A stretch of 64,000 bases of DNA. It comes from Agromyces terreus (lineage in GTDB: Bacteria > Actinomycetota > Actinomycetes > Actinomycetales > Microbacteriaceae). Location: the NCBI RefSeq assembly GCF_009749465.1, contig NZ_WBIS01000003.1:1-64000 (forward strand), given 5' to 3'. The position numbers and the translations under genes were made by a program. Shown here piece after piece: positions 15,286 to 23,319 of the stretch. Under the pieces are notes generated by a model that saw only the letters and a program-made list of their open reading frames with translations, did not search any database and had not been told where the DNA came from. Each line of letters begins with the position of its first letter. Position 1 is the stretch's first letter.

Positions 15286-16479
15286 ATGAACCTTCCTGAA
15301 AACGGCGACCACGCGCAGGGCGCGCACGGCGCGGGCTTCGACACGCTCGCGATCCACGCGGGGCAGGCGGTCGACCCGACCACGGGCGCGGTGATCCCGC
15401 CCGTGTACCTGACCTCGACGTACGTGCAGGACGGCATCGGCGGACTGCGCGGCGGGTACGAGTACTCGCGCGGCGGCAACCCGACGCGCACCGCCCTCGA
15501 GACCCAGCTCGCCGCACTCGAGGGCGGGGTGCGCGCGCTGTCGTTCGCGTCGGGCCTCGCCGCCGAGGACGCGCTGCTGCGCTCGGTGCTCGCGCCGGGC
15601 GGCCACGTGATCGTCGGCAACGACGTCTACGGCGGGACGCACCGCCTCATCCGCCGGGTGCACGGCGCGTGGGGCGTGCGGCACTCCACGGTCGACCTCG
15701 GCGACCTGGACGCGGTGCGCGCCGCGATCGAGCCGGGCGCCACGAAGGTGCTGTGGATCGAGACCCCGTCGAACCCGCTCATGAAGATCACGGATGTCGC
15801 CGCGCTGGCCGCGCTCGGACGCGAGGCGGGCGCGCTCGTGGTCGTCGACAACACGTTCGCGTCGCCGGCGCTGCAGCAGCCGATCGCGCTCGGCGCCGAC
15901 GTCGTCGTGCACTCGACGACGAAGTACCTGGGCGGGCACTCCGACGTCGTCGGCGGGGCGCTCGTCTTCGCGGCGGGGCAGGAGGAGCTGGCCGAGCAGG
16001 TCACGTTCACGCAGTTCGCGGCGGGGGCCGTCTCGGGGCCGTTCGACGCGTTCCTCACGACGCGCGGCATCAAGACGCTCGGCATCCGGATGCAGCGGCA
16101 CAGCAGCAACGCGCTCGCGATCGCGCAGCGGCTCGAGGGGCACGCGGGCATCGCGCAGGTCTTCTACCCGGGCCTCGAGTCGCATCCGGGCCACGAACTC
16201 GCGGCCCGCCAGATGTCGGGCTTCGGCGGCATGATCTCGATCGCGCTCGCCGGCGGCGGCGAGGCGGCTCGTCGCTTCGCCGAGTCGACGACGCTGTTCC
16301 AGCTCGCCGAGTCGCTCGGCGGCGTCGAGTCGCTCGTGAACCATCCGTGGTCGATGACGCATGCGTCGGTGCGCGGCACCGAGGCGGAGGTTCCCGAGTC
16401 GATCGTGCGCCTGTCGGTGGGCATCGAGGATCCCGCCGATCTGCTGGCCGACATCGACGAGGCGCTCGCGCGGCTCTGA
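15286..16479 (+). CDS. metB: Cystathionine gamma-synthase/lyase family PLP enzyme
   Basis: This Cys/Met-metabolism PLP enzyme has 397 aa from the ATG at 15286, close to the usual 380-400. Landmarks are YEYSRGGNPTR, SFASGLAA, VVDNTFASP and the PLP lysine in HSTTKYLGGHSD (Lys213). Together with Cbs it would interconvert homocysteine, cystathionine and cysteine. Whether it acts as synthase (MetB) or lyase cannot be settled by eye; next to Cbs a lyase role is reasonable. An in-frame ATG at 15244 would add 14 residues; neither start has a strong ribosome site. The 107-bp gap after cbs holds no gene. Confidence 0.85.
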   Translation: MNLPENGDHAQGAHGAGFDTLAIHAGQAVDPTTGAVIPPVYLTSTYVQDGIGGLRGGYEYSRGGNPTRTALETQLAALEGGVRALSFASGLAAEDALLRSVLAPGGHVIVGNDVYGGTHRLIRRVHGAWGVRHSTVDLGDLDAVRAAIEPGATKVLWIETPSNPLMKITDVAALAALGREAGALVVVDNTFASPALQQPIALGADVVVHSTTKYLGGHSDVVGGALVFAAGQEELAEQVTFTQFAAGAVSGPFDAFLTTRGIKTLGIRMQRHSSNALAIAQRLEGHAGIAQVFYPGLESHPGHELAARQMSGFGGMISIALAGGGEAARRFAESTTLFQLAESLGGVESLVNHPWSMTHASVRGTEAEVPESIVRLSVGIEDPADLLADIDEALARL

Positions 16480-16484
16480 GCGAT

Positions 16485-16518
16485 CGGATGCCGCGGGGCG
16501 TGCGGCACGCGGCATCCG
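16485..16518 (+). terminator. GGATGCC-type hairpin after metB
   Basis: The 11-bp stem is CGGATGCCGCG (16485-16495) and CGCGGCATCCG (16508-16518). It sits 5 nt past the metB stop and likely ends or attenuates the transsulfuration transcript before the transporter gene. Confidence 0.65.
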
Positions 16519-16593
16519 TCATTGGCAGGAAATCACCGAACAGCGTCAGTGCTGCCAGCGGCTCGAGCGCCGCGGATGCCGCAGAATGACGAG

Positions 16594-18060
16594 GTGAGCA
16601 CGAAACCCGCCCTCGACGCCGACGCACCGCACCGCGGCGGCATCGGCCTCGCGCAGGGCACGGCGCTGTACGTCGCGAGCGTGCTCGGCACCGGGATCCT
16701 CGTGCTGCCGGGCCTCGCCGTGGGGGCGGCGGGGCCCGCCTCGATCGTCGCGGTCGCCGCCGTGCTGCTGCTCTCGATCCCGCTCGCGGGCACGTTCGCG
16801 GCGCTCGCCTCGCGCTACCCCGATGCGGGCGGCGTCGCGAGTTACGTGCGCCGCGCGCTCGGCGACACCGCCGCCCGCATGACGGGGTACTGGTTCTACC
16901 TCGGGGTGTGCGTGGGCGCGCCCGTGGTCGCGGTGCTCGGCGGCGAGTACGCCGTCGCGGTCCTCGGCGTCGACCGGTCGGCCGTGCCGATCGTGACGCT
17001 CGCGATCTACCTGCCGCCGTTCCTCGCGAACTGGTTCGGCGTGCGCGTCGCCGGCTGGATGCAGTTCGTGCTCACCGGCCTGCTGCTCGCGGTGGTCGTC
17101 GGCGTCGTCGCCGTGTCGTTCCCGGTCGTGGCGCCGGGCAACTTCACGCCGTTCCTGCCGAACGGGTGGGCGGGCGTCGGGGTCGCGATCAGCCTGTTCG
17201 TCTGGGCCTTCGCCGGGTGGGAGGTCGGCACGCACATCGCCGGCGAGTTCCGCGATCCCCGACGCGACATCCCGCTCGCGACCGGCATCGCGATCGTGCT
17301 CGTCGGCATCGCCTACCTCCTGCTGCAGGTCGCGACCGTCGGGGTGCTCGGCGACGCGGCGGGCGACACCACCGTGCCGCTGCTCGCGCTCGTCGAGATC
17401 GCCGCGCCCGGCATCGGGCCCGTGCTCGTCGCGATCATCGCCGCGATCGTGTCGGTCGGCGTGCTGAACGCCTACCTGCCCGCGTTCGGCAAGCTCGGCG
17501 CCGCGCTCGGCCGCGACGGCGACCTGCCGCGCTTCCTCGCGAAGGGCGCCGCCGACGGCGAGATCCCGCGTCGGGCGCTCGCCGTGACCGGGGTGCTGAT
17601 CCTCGTGTACTTCGGCCTCATGGTCCTGAACGGCCTCGACCTCACCGCGTTCATCCTGATCCACACGAGCAACATGGTCGCGATCTACGCCCTCGGCATG
17701 CTCGCGGCGACGCTGCTGCTGCGCCGCTTCTCGCTCGGCTGGTGGCTCGCGGTCGTCGCGACCGCGCTGACCGCCGGTCTGCTCGTGCTCGCCTGGCAGA
17801 ACCTGCTCGTGCCGCTCCTGCTCGCGGTCGCCGCCGTCGTCGTGACGCTCGTGCGCCGCATCCGCGGTCGACCGACGCGCGGAAGCGGGCGAGCGGATGC
17901 CGCGACCGCCTCGCCCGCGCCCGAGGCGCCCGTGCTCGTGCCGACCGCCCCGGCTGCGGCATCCGTCGTCCCGTCCGCGGCCGGCGCCGCGCCGCCCCCG
18001 GCGACGTCCGCGGCACGCACGAGACATCCGCTCGTCGAAGGATCGCCGTTCGGCGCGTGA
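16594..18060 (+). CDS. APC-superfamily amino acid transporter, YjeH-like
   Basis: The 488-aa product (GTG start) has 12 predicted membrane segments. It resembles YjeH, the methionine and branched-chain amino-acid exporter, in several blocks: GIGLAQGTALYVASVLGTGI in helix 1, RYPDAGGVASYV after helix 2, GWEVGTHIAGEFRDPRRDIP in the centre, and LNAYLPAFGKLGAALGRDG. Position directly behind cbs-metB supports a sulfur-amino-acid substrate, but this is inference. The GTG at 16594 lies exactly 6 nt after CAGAAT, suggesting leaderless start; ATGs at 16576 and 16522 are alternatives. The C-terminal 70 residues are an Ala/Pro-rich tail without membrane segments. Confidence 0.82.
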   Translation: MSTKPALDADAPHRGGIGLAQGTALYVASVLGTGILVLPGLAVGAAGPASIVAVAAVLLLSIPLAGTFAALASRYPDAGGVASYVRRALGDTAARMTGYWFYLGVCVGAPVVAVLGGEYAVAVLGVDRSAVPIVTLAIYLPPFLANWFGVRVAGWMQFVLTGLLLAVVVGVVAVSFPVVAPGNFTPFLPNGWAGVGVAISLFVWAFAGWEVGTHIAGEFRDPRRDIPLATGIAIVLVGIAYLLLQVATVGVLGDAAGDTTVPLLALVEIAAPGIGPVLVAIIAAIVSVGVLNAYLPAFGKLGAALGRDGDLPRFLAKGAADGEIPRRALAVTGVLILVYFGLMVLNGLDLTAFILIHTSNMVAIYALGMLAATLLLRRFSLGWWLAVVATALTAGLLVLAWQNLLVPLLLAVAAVVVTLVRRIRGRPTRGSGRADAATASPAPEAPVLVPTAPAAASVVPSAAGAAPPPATSAARTRHPLVEGSPFGA

Positions 18061-18098
18061 CTGTGGCCGGATGCCCCGCGGTGCGTGAGGATGGGGGG

Positions 18099-18926
18099 AT
18101 GATCCCCGAATACCCCCTGCTCGACGGAAACCGCCTCCCAGCGATCGGGCTCGGCACCTACGGGCTCAACGAGCAGAGCGGCATCGAGGCGATCTCGACG
18201 GCCATCGGCGACGGCTACCGCCTCATCGACACGGCCTACAACTACGGCAACGAAGACGTCGTGGGCGAGGCGATCCACCGGGCGGGCGTCGACCGGAGCG
18301 ACCTCGTCATCACCACGAAGCTCCCGGGGCGGCACCACGGGTTCGACGAGACGCTCGCGAGCTTCGAGGACTCGCGCGTCAAACTCGACCTCGAGTGGGT
18401 CGACCTCTACCTCATCCACTGGCCGAACCCGCGCATCGACCGCTACGTCGAGAGTTGGAAGGCCATGATCCGCCTGCGCGAGAAGGGGCTCGTGCGCTCG
18501 ATCGGCGTCTCGAACTTCACCGCGGCGATGCTCGACCGCCTCGAACGCGACACCGGCGTCGTACCCGTGGTGAACCAGGTCGAGCTGCACCCCTACTTCC
18601 CCCAGAACGAGCTGCGGGCCTATCACGCCGAGCACGGCATCCGCACCGAGAGCTGGAGCCCGCTCGGCCGCAAGAGCGACCTGCTGAGCGAGCCCGTGCT
18701 CGCCGACATCGCCGCGGCCCACGGCGTCACCGTGCCGCAGGTCGTGCTGCGCTGGCACGTGCAGCAGGGCTCGGTCCCGATTCCGAAGTCGTCGGATGCC
18801 GCGCGCCGGCGCGCGAACCTCGACGTGTTCTCGTTCGAGCTCGCCGACGCCGAGGTCGCCTCCATCGCCGCCCTCGAGCGCGGGCGCATCTGGGGTGCGG
18901 ACCCCGACACGCACGAAGAGCTCTGA
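18099..18926 (+). CDS. Aldo/keto reductase
   Basis: This 275-aa NADPH-dependent oxidoreductase of the 2,5-diketo-gluconate reductase-like AKR group is full length. The catalytic tetrad is visible: Asp44 and Tyr49 (LIDTAYNYGNE), Lys74 (ITTKLPGRHHG) and His107 (YLIHWPNP). The cofactor site IPKSSDAARRRANLDVF is near the C-terminus. The natural substrate is not readable. The ATG lies 6 nt after GAGGAT, another possible leaderless start. It is a single-gene unit behind the transporter. Confidence 0.9.
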   Translation: MIPEYPLLDGNRLPAIGLGTYGLNEQSGIEAISTAIGDGYRLIDTAYNYGNEDVVGEAIHRAGVDRSDLVITTKLPGRHHGFDETLASFEDSRVKLDLEWVDLYLIHWPNPRIDRYVESWKAMIRLREKGLVRSIGVSNFTAAMLDRLERDTGVVPVVNQVELHPYFPQNELRAYHAEHGIRTESWSPLGRKSDLLSEPVLADIAAAHGVTVPQVVLRWHVQQGSVPIPKSSDAARRRANLDVFSFELADAEVASIAALERGRIWGADPDTHEEL

Positions 18927-18959
18927 GGTCGCGCGGAGGCGGTGCGGCGCGGGGTTGCG

Positions 18960-19030
18960 CTGCGCGGGCTTGACGCGCGGTGCACGGCGTTGCGCGGTGC
19001 ACGGCGCTGCGCGACGCACGGAGCGGCGTC
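18960..19030. repeat. Imperfect tandem repeats, GCGCGGTGCACGGCGTT type
   Basis: Three imperfect 16-18-bp units (CGCGGTGCACGGCGTTG, CGCGGTGCACGGCGCTG and CGCGACGCACGGAGCGG) follow the aldo/keto reductase gene. They can fold into G/C-rich hairpins and may serve as its terminator. No coding function is seen. Confidence 0.45.
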
Positions 19031-19107
19031 GGATTGCGGATGCCTCGGTCGGCCGCCGTGTCGTCGGCAGCACGTAGGCTCGATCGAGTGATGCGAGGCG
19101 ACAGGCG

Positions 19108-20649
19108 ATGAACGACGGGCTCGAGACCGGCGACCACTCGGTCGCACCCGCCGCAGAGGCGTACGCGTCGGCCGAGGCATCCGCTTCCGCTGAGGCATCC
19201 GTGGCTGACGAGGCATCCGCCCACCAGGGCTCGACCCGCGAGGGAGGCGCGTCCGAGGCATCCGCCGACGAGGGCGCCGCCGACCCGCTCGACCGCCTGC
19301 CCGCCGCGAAGGGGCCGCTCGCGAGGCCGTACACGTGGCTGTCGATCGGCATGTTCGCGACCATCTTCCTCGCCGCGTTCGAGGCGATGGCCGTCACCAC
19401 GATCATGCCGCTCGTCGTGCGCGACCTCGACGGGGTCGCCCTCTTCGCGCTCGCCTTCGCCGTGCCGCTCGCGGCCGGCATCGTCGGCATGGTGCTCGCC
19501 GGCAACTGGACCGACCGCTCGGGGCCGTTGCCCTCGCTCATCACCGCAGCCGTGCTCTTCGTGATCGGCCTCGTCATCGCGGGCACCGCCACCGACATGA
19601 CCGTCTTCATCATCGGCCGGTTCGTGCACGGCCTGAGCGGCGCCGCCGTCATCGTGCCGCTCTACGTGATCGTCGCGCGCGCCTACCCCGAGGCGCTGCG
19701 CGCGCGGGTGTTCGCCGGATTCGCGGCGGCCTGGGTCATCCCGTCGATCATCGGGCCGGCGCTCGCCGGCCTCGTCGCCGAGGCGTTCAGCTGGCACTGG
19801 GTGTTCCTCGGCGTCATCGTCATCGTCGTGCCCGCCGCGGCCATGATGATCCCGCCGATCCTCCGCGTGCGCGACCTCGTGCAGGGCGACGCGTCGGTGC
19901 CGTGGAGCCTCGGGCGCGTGGGCTGGGCCGTGCTCGCGGCGGCCGCGGCCCTCGCCGTCTCGCTCTCCAAAGAACTCGACGACCCGTGGCGATGGGTCGC
20001 GGCCGGCGTCGGCATCGTGGTCGCGGCGTTCGCCGCACGACCGCTGCTGCCGCCCGGCACGCTGCGCGCCGCACGGGGCATGCCGGCCACGGTCGCGGTC
20101 AAGTTCGTCGTGGCCGGCGCCTTCTTCGGCAGCGAGGTCTACCTCCCGTACCTCTTCATCGAGCGCTACGACATGACGCCGAGCCTCGCCGGGGTCGTGC
20201 TCACCGGCGCCGGCATCACCTGGGCTGCGGCATCATGGCTCCAGGGCCGCCTCACCGACCGCATCAGCGACACCCGGGCGGTCGAGATCGGCACGATCAC
20301 GCTCGCCGTCTCGCTCGCGATCGTGCTCCTCGTCGCCCTGTTCACGCTCTCGCCCGTCATCGCCTTCGTGGCCTGGGCGCTCGCGGGCGGCTCGATGGGC
20401 TTCATGTACCCGAGGTTCTCGGTCTCGGTGCTCGCGCAGTCGCGCCGCGACGAGCAGGGGTTCAACAGCGCGGCCCTGACCATCTCGGAGTCGCTCGGTG
20501 CCTCGATCGCGCTCGCGGTCACCGCGCTCGTCTCCGCCGCGGTCGGTGCCGGAGCCTTCTCGGCGGACTTCGCCGTGACGCTCGGCATCGCGATCGTCGC
20601 GGTGCTCCTCGCGAGCCGGGTGCGCCCGCCTGCGAGGTCTGCGGGCTGA
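19108..20649 (+). CDS. MFS transporter, drug-exporter type
   Basis: The 513-aa protein begins with a roughly 70-residue hydrophilic arm rich in EAS/DEAS repeats. A major-facilitator core follows with a motif-A-like GNWTDRSGPLP after helix 2, RFVHGLSGAAVIVPLYVIVARAYP in helix 4-5, and about 12-14 membrane segments. The overall look is of a multidrug exporter; substrate unknown. The EAS repeats come from repeated GAGGCATCCG in the DNA, the motif that is hyper-abundant in this genome. A TAGGCT hexamer (19075-19080) precedes a seven-codon frame (GTG at 19088) whose stop overlaps the MFS ATG. Confidence 0.85.
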   Translation: MNDGLETGDHSVAPAAEAYASAEASASAEASVADEASAHQGSTREGGASEASADEGAADPLDRLPAAKGPLARPYTWLSIGMFATIFLAAFEAMAVTTIMPLVVRDLDGVALFALAFAVPLAAGIVGMVLAGNWTDRSGPLPSLITAAVLFVIGLVIAGTATDMTVFIIGRFVHGLSGAAVIVPLYVIVARAYPEALRARVFAGFAAAWVIPSIIGPALAGLVAEAFSWHWVFLGVIVIVVPAAAMMIPPILRVRDLVQGDASVPWSLGRVGWAVLAAAAALAVSLSKELDDPWRWVAAGVGIVVAAFAARPLLPPGTLRAARGMPATVAVKFVVAGAFFGSEVYLPYLFIERYDMTPSLAGVVLTGAGITWAAASWLQGRLTDRISDTRAVEIGTITLAVSLAIVLLVALFTLSPVIAFVAWALAGGSMGFMYPRFSVSVLAQSRRDEQGFNSAALTISESLGASIALAVTALVSAAVGAGAFSADFAVTLGIAIVAVLLASRVRPPARSAG

Positions 20650-20711
20650 GCCGCCGCCTCATGACTGCGGCGCGGCGTCCGCCTGCGAGGGCTGCGGGCT
20701 GAGTCGCCGCC

Positions 20712-21731
20712 TCAGAACGCGGGCGCGCCCGTGGACGCCCGCACGATGAGCTCGGGCACGATCGTGCCGCGGTGCTCGAGGGTCGAGGAGTCGATCGTGC
20801 CCACCAACAGGGCGACGCAGCGCCGGCCGAGCTCGGCGAAGTCCTGGCGCACGGTCGTGAGCGGCGGCCAGAAGTGCGCGGCCTCGGGGATGTCGTCGAA
20901 CCCGATGATCGAGATGTCGCGCGGGATCTCGAGGCCCGCGTCGCGCACCGCGTGCATCAAGCCGAGGGCCATCTGGTCGTTCGACGAGAAGATCGCGGTG
21001 AAGTCGCGGATCGTCAGCAGCTCGCGCCCGGCGTAGTACCCGAACTCGGCGGTCCAGTCGCCGAGGATCGGCGCCGTCGTGGGCACGTCGCTCGCGCTCA
21101 TCTCGTCGAGGAAGCCGCGCATGCGCGCCTCGGCCTCGATCCAGTCCTGCGGGCCCGCGAGGTGGTAGATGTCGCGGTGCCCGAGTTCGATGAGGTGCCG
21201 GGTCGCGAGTCGGGCGCCCGCGATCTGGTCGACCGAGAGCGCGTGCTCGGGGTCGCGCCCGGTCGACTGGAGGGTCACGTACGGCACGTCGATCGAGCGC
21301 TCGGCGAGGGTGTCGAACACGCGCACCTGCGGGGCGATGACGACGAGGCCCTCGATGCCCTGGGCGATGAGGTGGGCGAGCCCGTCGGAGATGGACCGGC
21401 CGTCGGTGGCATCGATGTTCGCGGTGCTGACCCAGTAGCCCGCCTCGCGCGCGGCGGCCTCGATCGCGGCGATGCTCGACGCGGGACCGTACTGCGTGCT
21501 CGACGCCGCGAGGATGCCGATGGTGTGCGACCGGCTCGTGACGAGCGCGCGTGCGGCGCGGTTCGGCTGGTACTGCAGCTCGGCCATCACGTCGAGCACG
21601 CGCTGCTTGGTCTCGGGCCGGATGCTCGGGTGGTGGTTGAGCACGCGCGAAACCGTCTGATGCGAGACTCCGGCGAGCCGCGCGACATCGCGGATGCTCG
21701 GCGCTCGGCCTTTGGGCGTCTCCTCTGACAC
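20712..21731 (-). CDS. LacI-family repressor of the araD/chvE sugar regulon
   Basis: This 339-aa regulator has a helix-turn-helix (SIRDVARLAGVSHQTVSRVLN, residues 12-32) and a sugar-binding domain ending in ISIIGFDDIPEAAHFWPPLTTVRQ. The GTG at 21731 is preceded by GAGGAAG; an in-frame ATG at 21791 is rejected because that segment contains an operator-like palindrome. It is divergent from the AraD-like and ChvE/GguAB genes. TGTGANCGNTCACA palindromes lie both before its own start and at the promoter of that operon. Its recognition helix (SHQT) is the same type as in other regulators that use TGTGA-type half-sites. It probably senses arabinose, galactose or a related sugar. Confidence 0.92.
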   Translation of the reverse strand: MSEETPKGRAPSIRDVARLAGVSHQTVSRVLNHHPSIRPETKQRVLDVMAELQYQPNRAARALVTSRSHTIGILAASSTQYGPASSIAAIEAAAREAGYWVSTANIDATDGRSISDGLAHLIAQGIEGLVVIAPQVRVFDTLAERSIDVPYVTLQSTGRDPEHALSVDQIAGARLATRHLIELGHRDIYHLAGPQDWIEAEARMRGFLDEMSASDVPTTAPILGDWTAEFGYYAGRELLTIRDFTAIFSSNDQMALGLMHAVRDAGLEIPRDISIIGFDDIPEAAHFWPPLTTVRQDFAELGRRCVALLVGTIDSSTLEHRGTIVPELIVRASTGAPAF

Positions 21732-21759
21732 GGCACTTCCTCGTCGGCGTGTTCGGGCA

Positions 21760-21824
21760 TGTGCACGGTCACACGCCGCGCTGCTCATCATTATGCACGC
21801 CAGCGCCGGAATGTGACCGTCACA
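21760..21824. promoter_or_regulatory. TGTGA-type operators near the LacI gene
   Basis: TGTGCACGGTCACA (21760-21773) and TGTGACCGTCACA (21812-21824, one base shorter) lie 30-95 bp before the repressor start. They match the perfect site at 22151-22164 and probably give autoregulation. Confidence 0.6.
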
Positions 21825-21910
21825 CGACGAGCGTCACATGCCTGTCACATCCTCGCCCGGCCGTGCTCGGGCCCGTTCGCGTCGGCGCTCAGGCAAGACT
21901 CCGAACTCTT

Positions 21911-21992
21911 TGCCAATTCAGGATGGCGCCCGGCGTGTCGTCATCCTGCCGCGGAATTCCGGGGCACGACACACCTCCGAACCTGAATTGCG
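21911..21992 (-). repeat. AATTCAGG palindromic element, copy C (inverted)
   Basis: The element is bounded by TGCCAATTCAGG (21911-21922) and ACCTGAATTGCG (21981-21992). On the minus strand it shares AATTCAGGTTCG, GTGTCGTGCCC and CGACACGCCGGGCGCC blocks with copies A and B, while the centre differs. It is in the same orientation as B. No nuclease gene is next to this copy. Confidence 0.75.
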
Positions 21993-22108
21993 AATGCCGG
22001 CGGGGTGGTGGCGGGGTGCTGGCGGGGCGGTGCTGGGGTGCCGGCGGGCTGCGGGAGGGCTGGGTCGGGGTCGGGGCGGCAGCGTTACCGATCCGTGACC
22101 GGAGCGAG

Positions 22109-22164
22109 TTGACAGGCTCGACCGTCGTGGGGTTAACATGAGTGTCGCCATGTGAACGGTCACA
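22109..22164 (+). promoter_or_regulatory. Promoter and operator of the araD-chvE-gguAB operon
   Basis: A perfect -35 TTGACA (22109-22114) and TAACAT (22134-22139) are spaced 19 bp apart. The palindrome TGTGAACGGTCACA (22151-22164) lies just downstream of the expected start site. The mRNA leader would be about 260 nt, long enough to contain the small frame at 22244. Confidence 0.7.
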
Positions 22165-22243
22165 TCGACTGGCACATGCGAGATCGAAGACCGGCGCAAC
22201 TGCACCGCAACCGCGCAAGACCATCGACGAGGGAGTCAGGACC

Positions 22244-22411
22244 GTGAGCCGAGCCGAGCTGCACACGACCGGGGCCGCATGCCGCGCGCCGGGTGCCGGT
22301 GCGCCGCAGGCGAGCGCGGATCCGATCGCCCGTGCCGGGTCCGGCGCCCACGCGGCATCCGCAGCGGCCGCCCTTCACGTGGTCCCCCGCATCACGGAGG
22401 CGGTCGCATGA
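22244..22411 (+). CDS. Small open frame coupled to araD, possible gene remnant
   Basis: This 55-codon frame starts with GTG (VSRAELHTTGAA...) and ends in an ATGA overlap with araD. It has genome-like G/C third positions but is Ala-rich and has no recognisable domain. In many arabinose operons a ribulokinase gene precedes araD with exactly such an overlap. One reading is that an internal deletion removed the kinase and left its ends. It may equally be a translated leader or a chance frame. Confidence 0.35.
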   Translation: MSRAELHTTGAACRAPGAGAPQASADPIARAGSGAHAASAAAALHVVPRITEAVA

Positions 22412-23193
22412 GCTCCTACGGGCCCCAGGCCGAGGTCGCGATCGCGCGGGTGCGTACCGAGGTGGCGAAGTTGCATGCCGAGTTGACGCGGTATGGGCTG
22501 GTGGTGTGGACGGGCGGCAATGTCAGCGGTCGCGTGCCGGGCGCCGACCTGTTCGTGATCAAGCCGTCGGGTGTGTCGTATGACGAGTTGGCGCCGGAGA
22601 ACATGATCCTGTGCGATCTGGACGGCAACGTGATCGAGGGCACGCCGGGTGCTGAGCGGTCGCCGTCGAGCGATACGGCGGCGCATGCGTACGTGTACCG
22701 CAACATGCCCGAGGTGGGCGGTGTGGTGCACACGCATTCGACGTATGCGGTGGCGTGGGCGGCGCGCAATGAGCCGATTCCGTGTGTGATCACGGCGATG
22801 GCCGATGAGTTCGGGGGGCCGATTCCGGTGGGTCCGTTCGCGATCATCGGTGATGACTCGATCGGTCGGGGCATCGTGGAGACGTTGTCGGGGCATCGCA
22901 GCCGGGCGGTGTTGATGGCGAACCATGGTCCGTTCACGATCGGGTCGAGTGCGAAGGATGCGGTCAAGGCGGCGGTGATGGTCGAGGATGTCGCGCGCAC
23001 GGTGCATCTGGCGCGTGAGGCGGGCCCGTTGGTCCCGATCCCGCAGGACGCGATCGACCGGTTGTACGACCGCTACCAGAACGTCTACGGACAGAGCACG
23101 GATGCACGGCGGGTCTCGACAGGCTCGACCGGCGAAGGCCGCTCGACCGGCGGAGGCGGCTCGACCGGCGCGACCCGCTCGACCGGCGGATAA
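22408..23193 (+). CDS. araD: L-ribulose-5-phosphate 4-epimerase (class II aldolase family)
   Basis: The 261-aa product belongs to the AraD/FucA metal-dependent family. Metal ligands appear as His108 and His110 in VVHTHSTYAVAW and His173 in MANHGPFTIG. AraD, linking arabinose to the pentose phosphate pathway, is the best call; an aldolase for another sugar phosphate is possible because araA and araB are not nearby. A GGAGG site precedes the ATG at 22408. Codon use is odd for this window (many TTG, GGT, GAT, CAT, TAT), suggesting transfer. The last ~30 residues are a RSTGGGGSTG-like tail encoded by CTCGACAGGCTCGACC-type intergenic repeat, probably an extension by repeat insertion. Confidence 0.8.
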   Translation: MSSYGPQAEVAIARVRTEVAKLHAELTRYGLVVWTGGNVSGRVPGADLFVIKPSGVSYDELAPENMILCDLDGNVIEGTPGAERSPSSDTAAHAYVYRNMPEVGGVVHTHSTYAVAWAARNEPIPCVITAMADEFGGPIPVGPFAIIGDDSIGRGIVETLSGHRSRAVLMANHGPFTIGSSAKDAVKAAVMVEDVARTVHLAREAGPLVPIPQDAIDRLYDRYQNVYGQSTDARRVSTGSTGEGRSTGGGGSTGATRSTGG

Positions 23194-23210
23194 CTCAACA
23201 ACAAAGGCTT

Positions 23211-23235
23211 GCGGCATCCGATCGTCGGATGTCGC
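23211..23235. terminator. GGATGCC-like hairpin between araD and the ChvE gene
   Basis: GCGGCATCCGA (23211-23221) pairs with TCGGATGTCGC (23225-23235) around a 3-nt loop, with one G-U pair. It lies 17 nt after araD and 85 nt before the binding-protein start. It may terminate, or separate expression levels. Confidence 0.55.
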
Positions 23236-23319
23236 GGGGGAGCGGCGTACATGGACACCGTCGCTCCGACTGTCACCAAGACGATGACGTCCATGAATGA
23301 CACAGTGAAAGGAAACACC

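Larger units (their letters stand above)
21732..22407. other. Regulatory intergenic region between the LacI gene and araD
   Basis: This 676-bp divergent region contains operators near both ends, repeat copy C (21911-21992), a G-rich spacer, the araD promoter (22109-22139) and a GTG-started 55-codon open frame (22244-22411) that overlaps the araD start. Additional TCACAT half-sites occur at 21833 and 21845. Confidence 0.7.

Noticed and set aside
23112..23190. Functional C-terminal domain of AraD
   Set aside because: The Ser/Thr/Gly repeats match an intergenic CTCGACAGGCTCGACC-type repeat and do not look like a folded domain.
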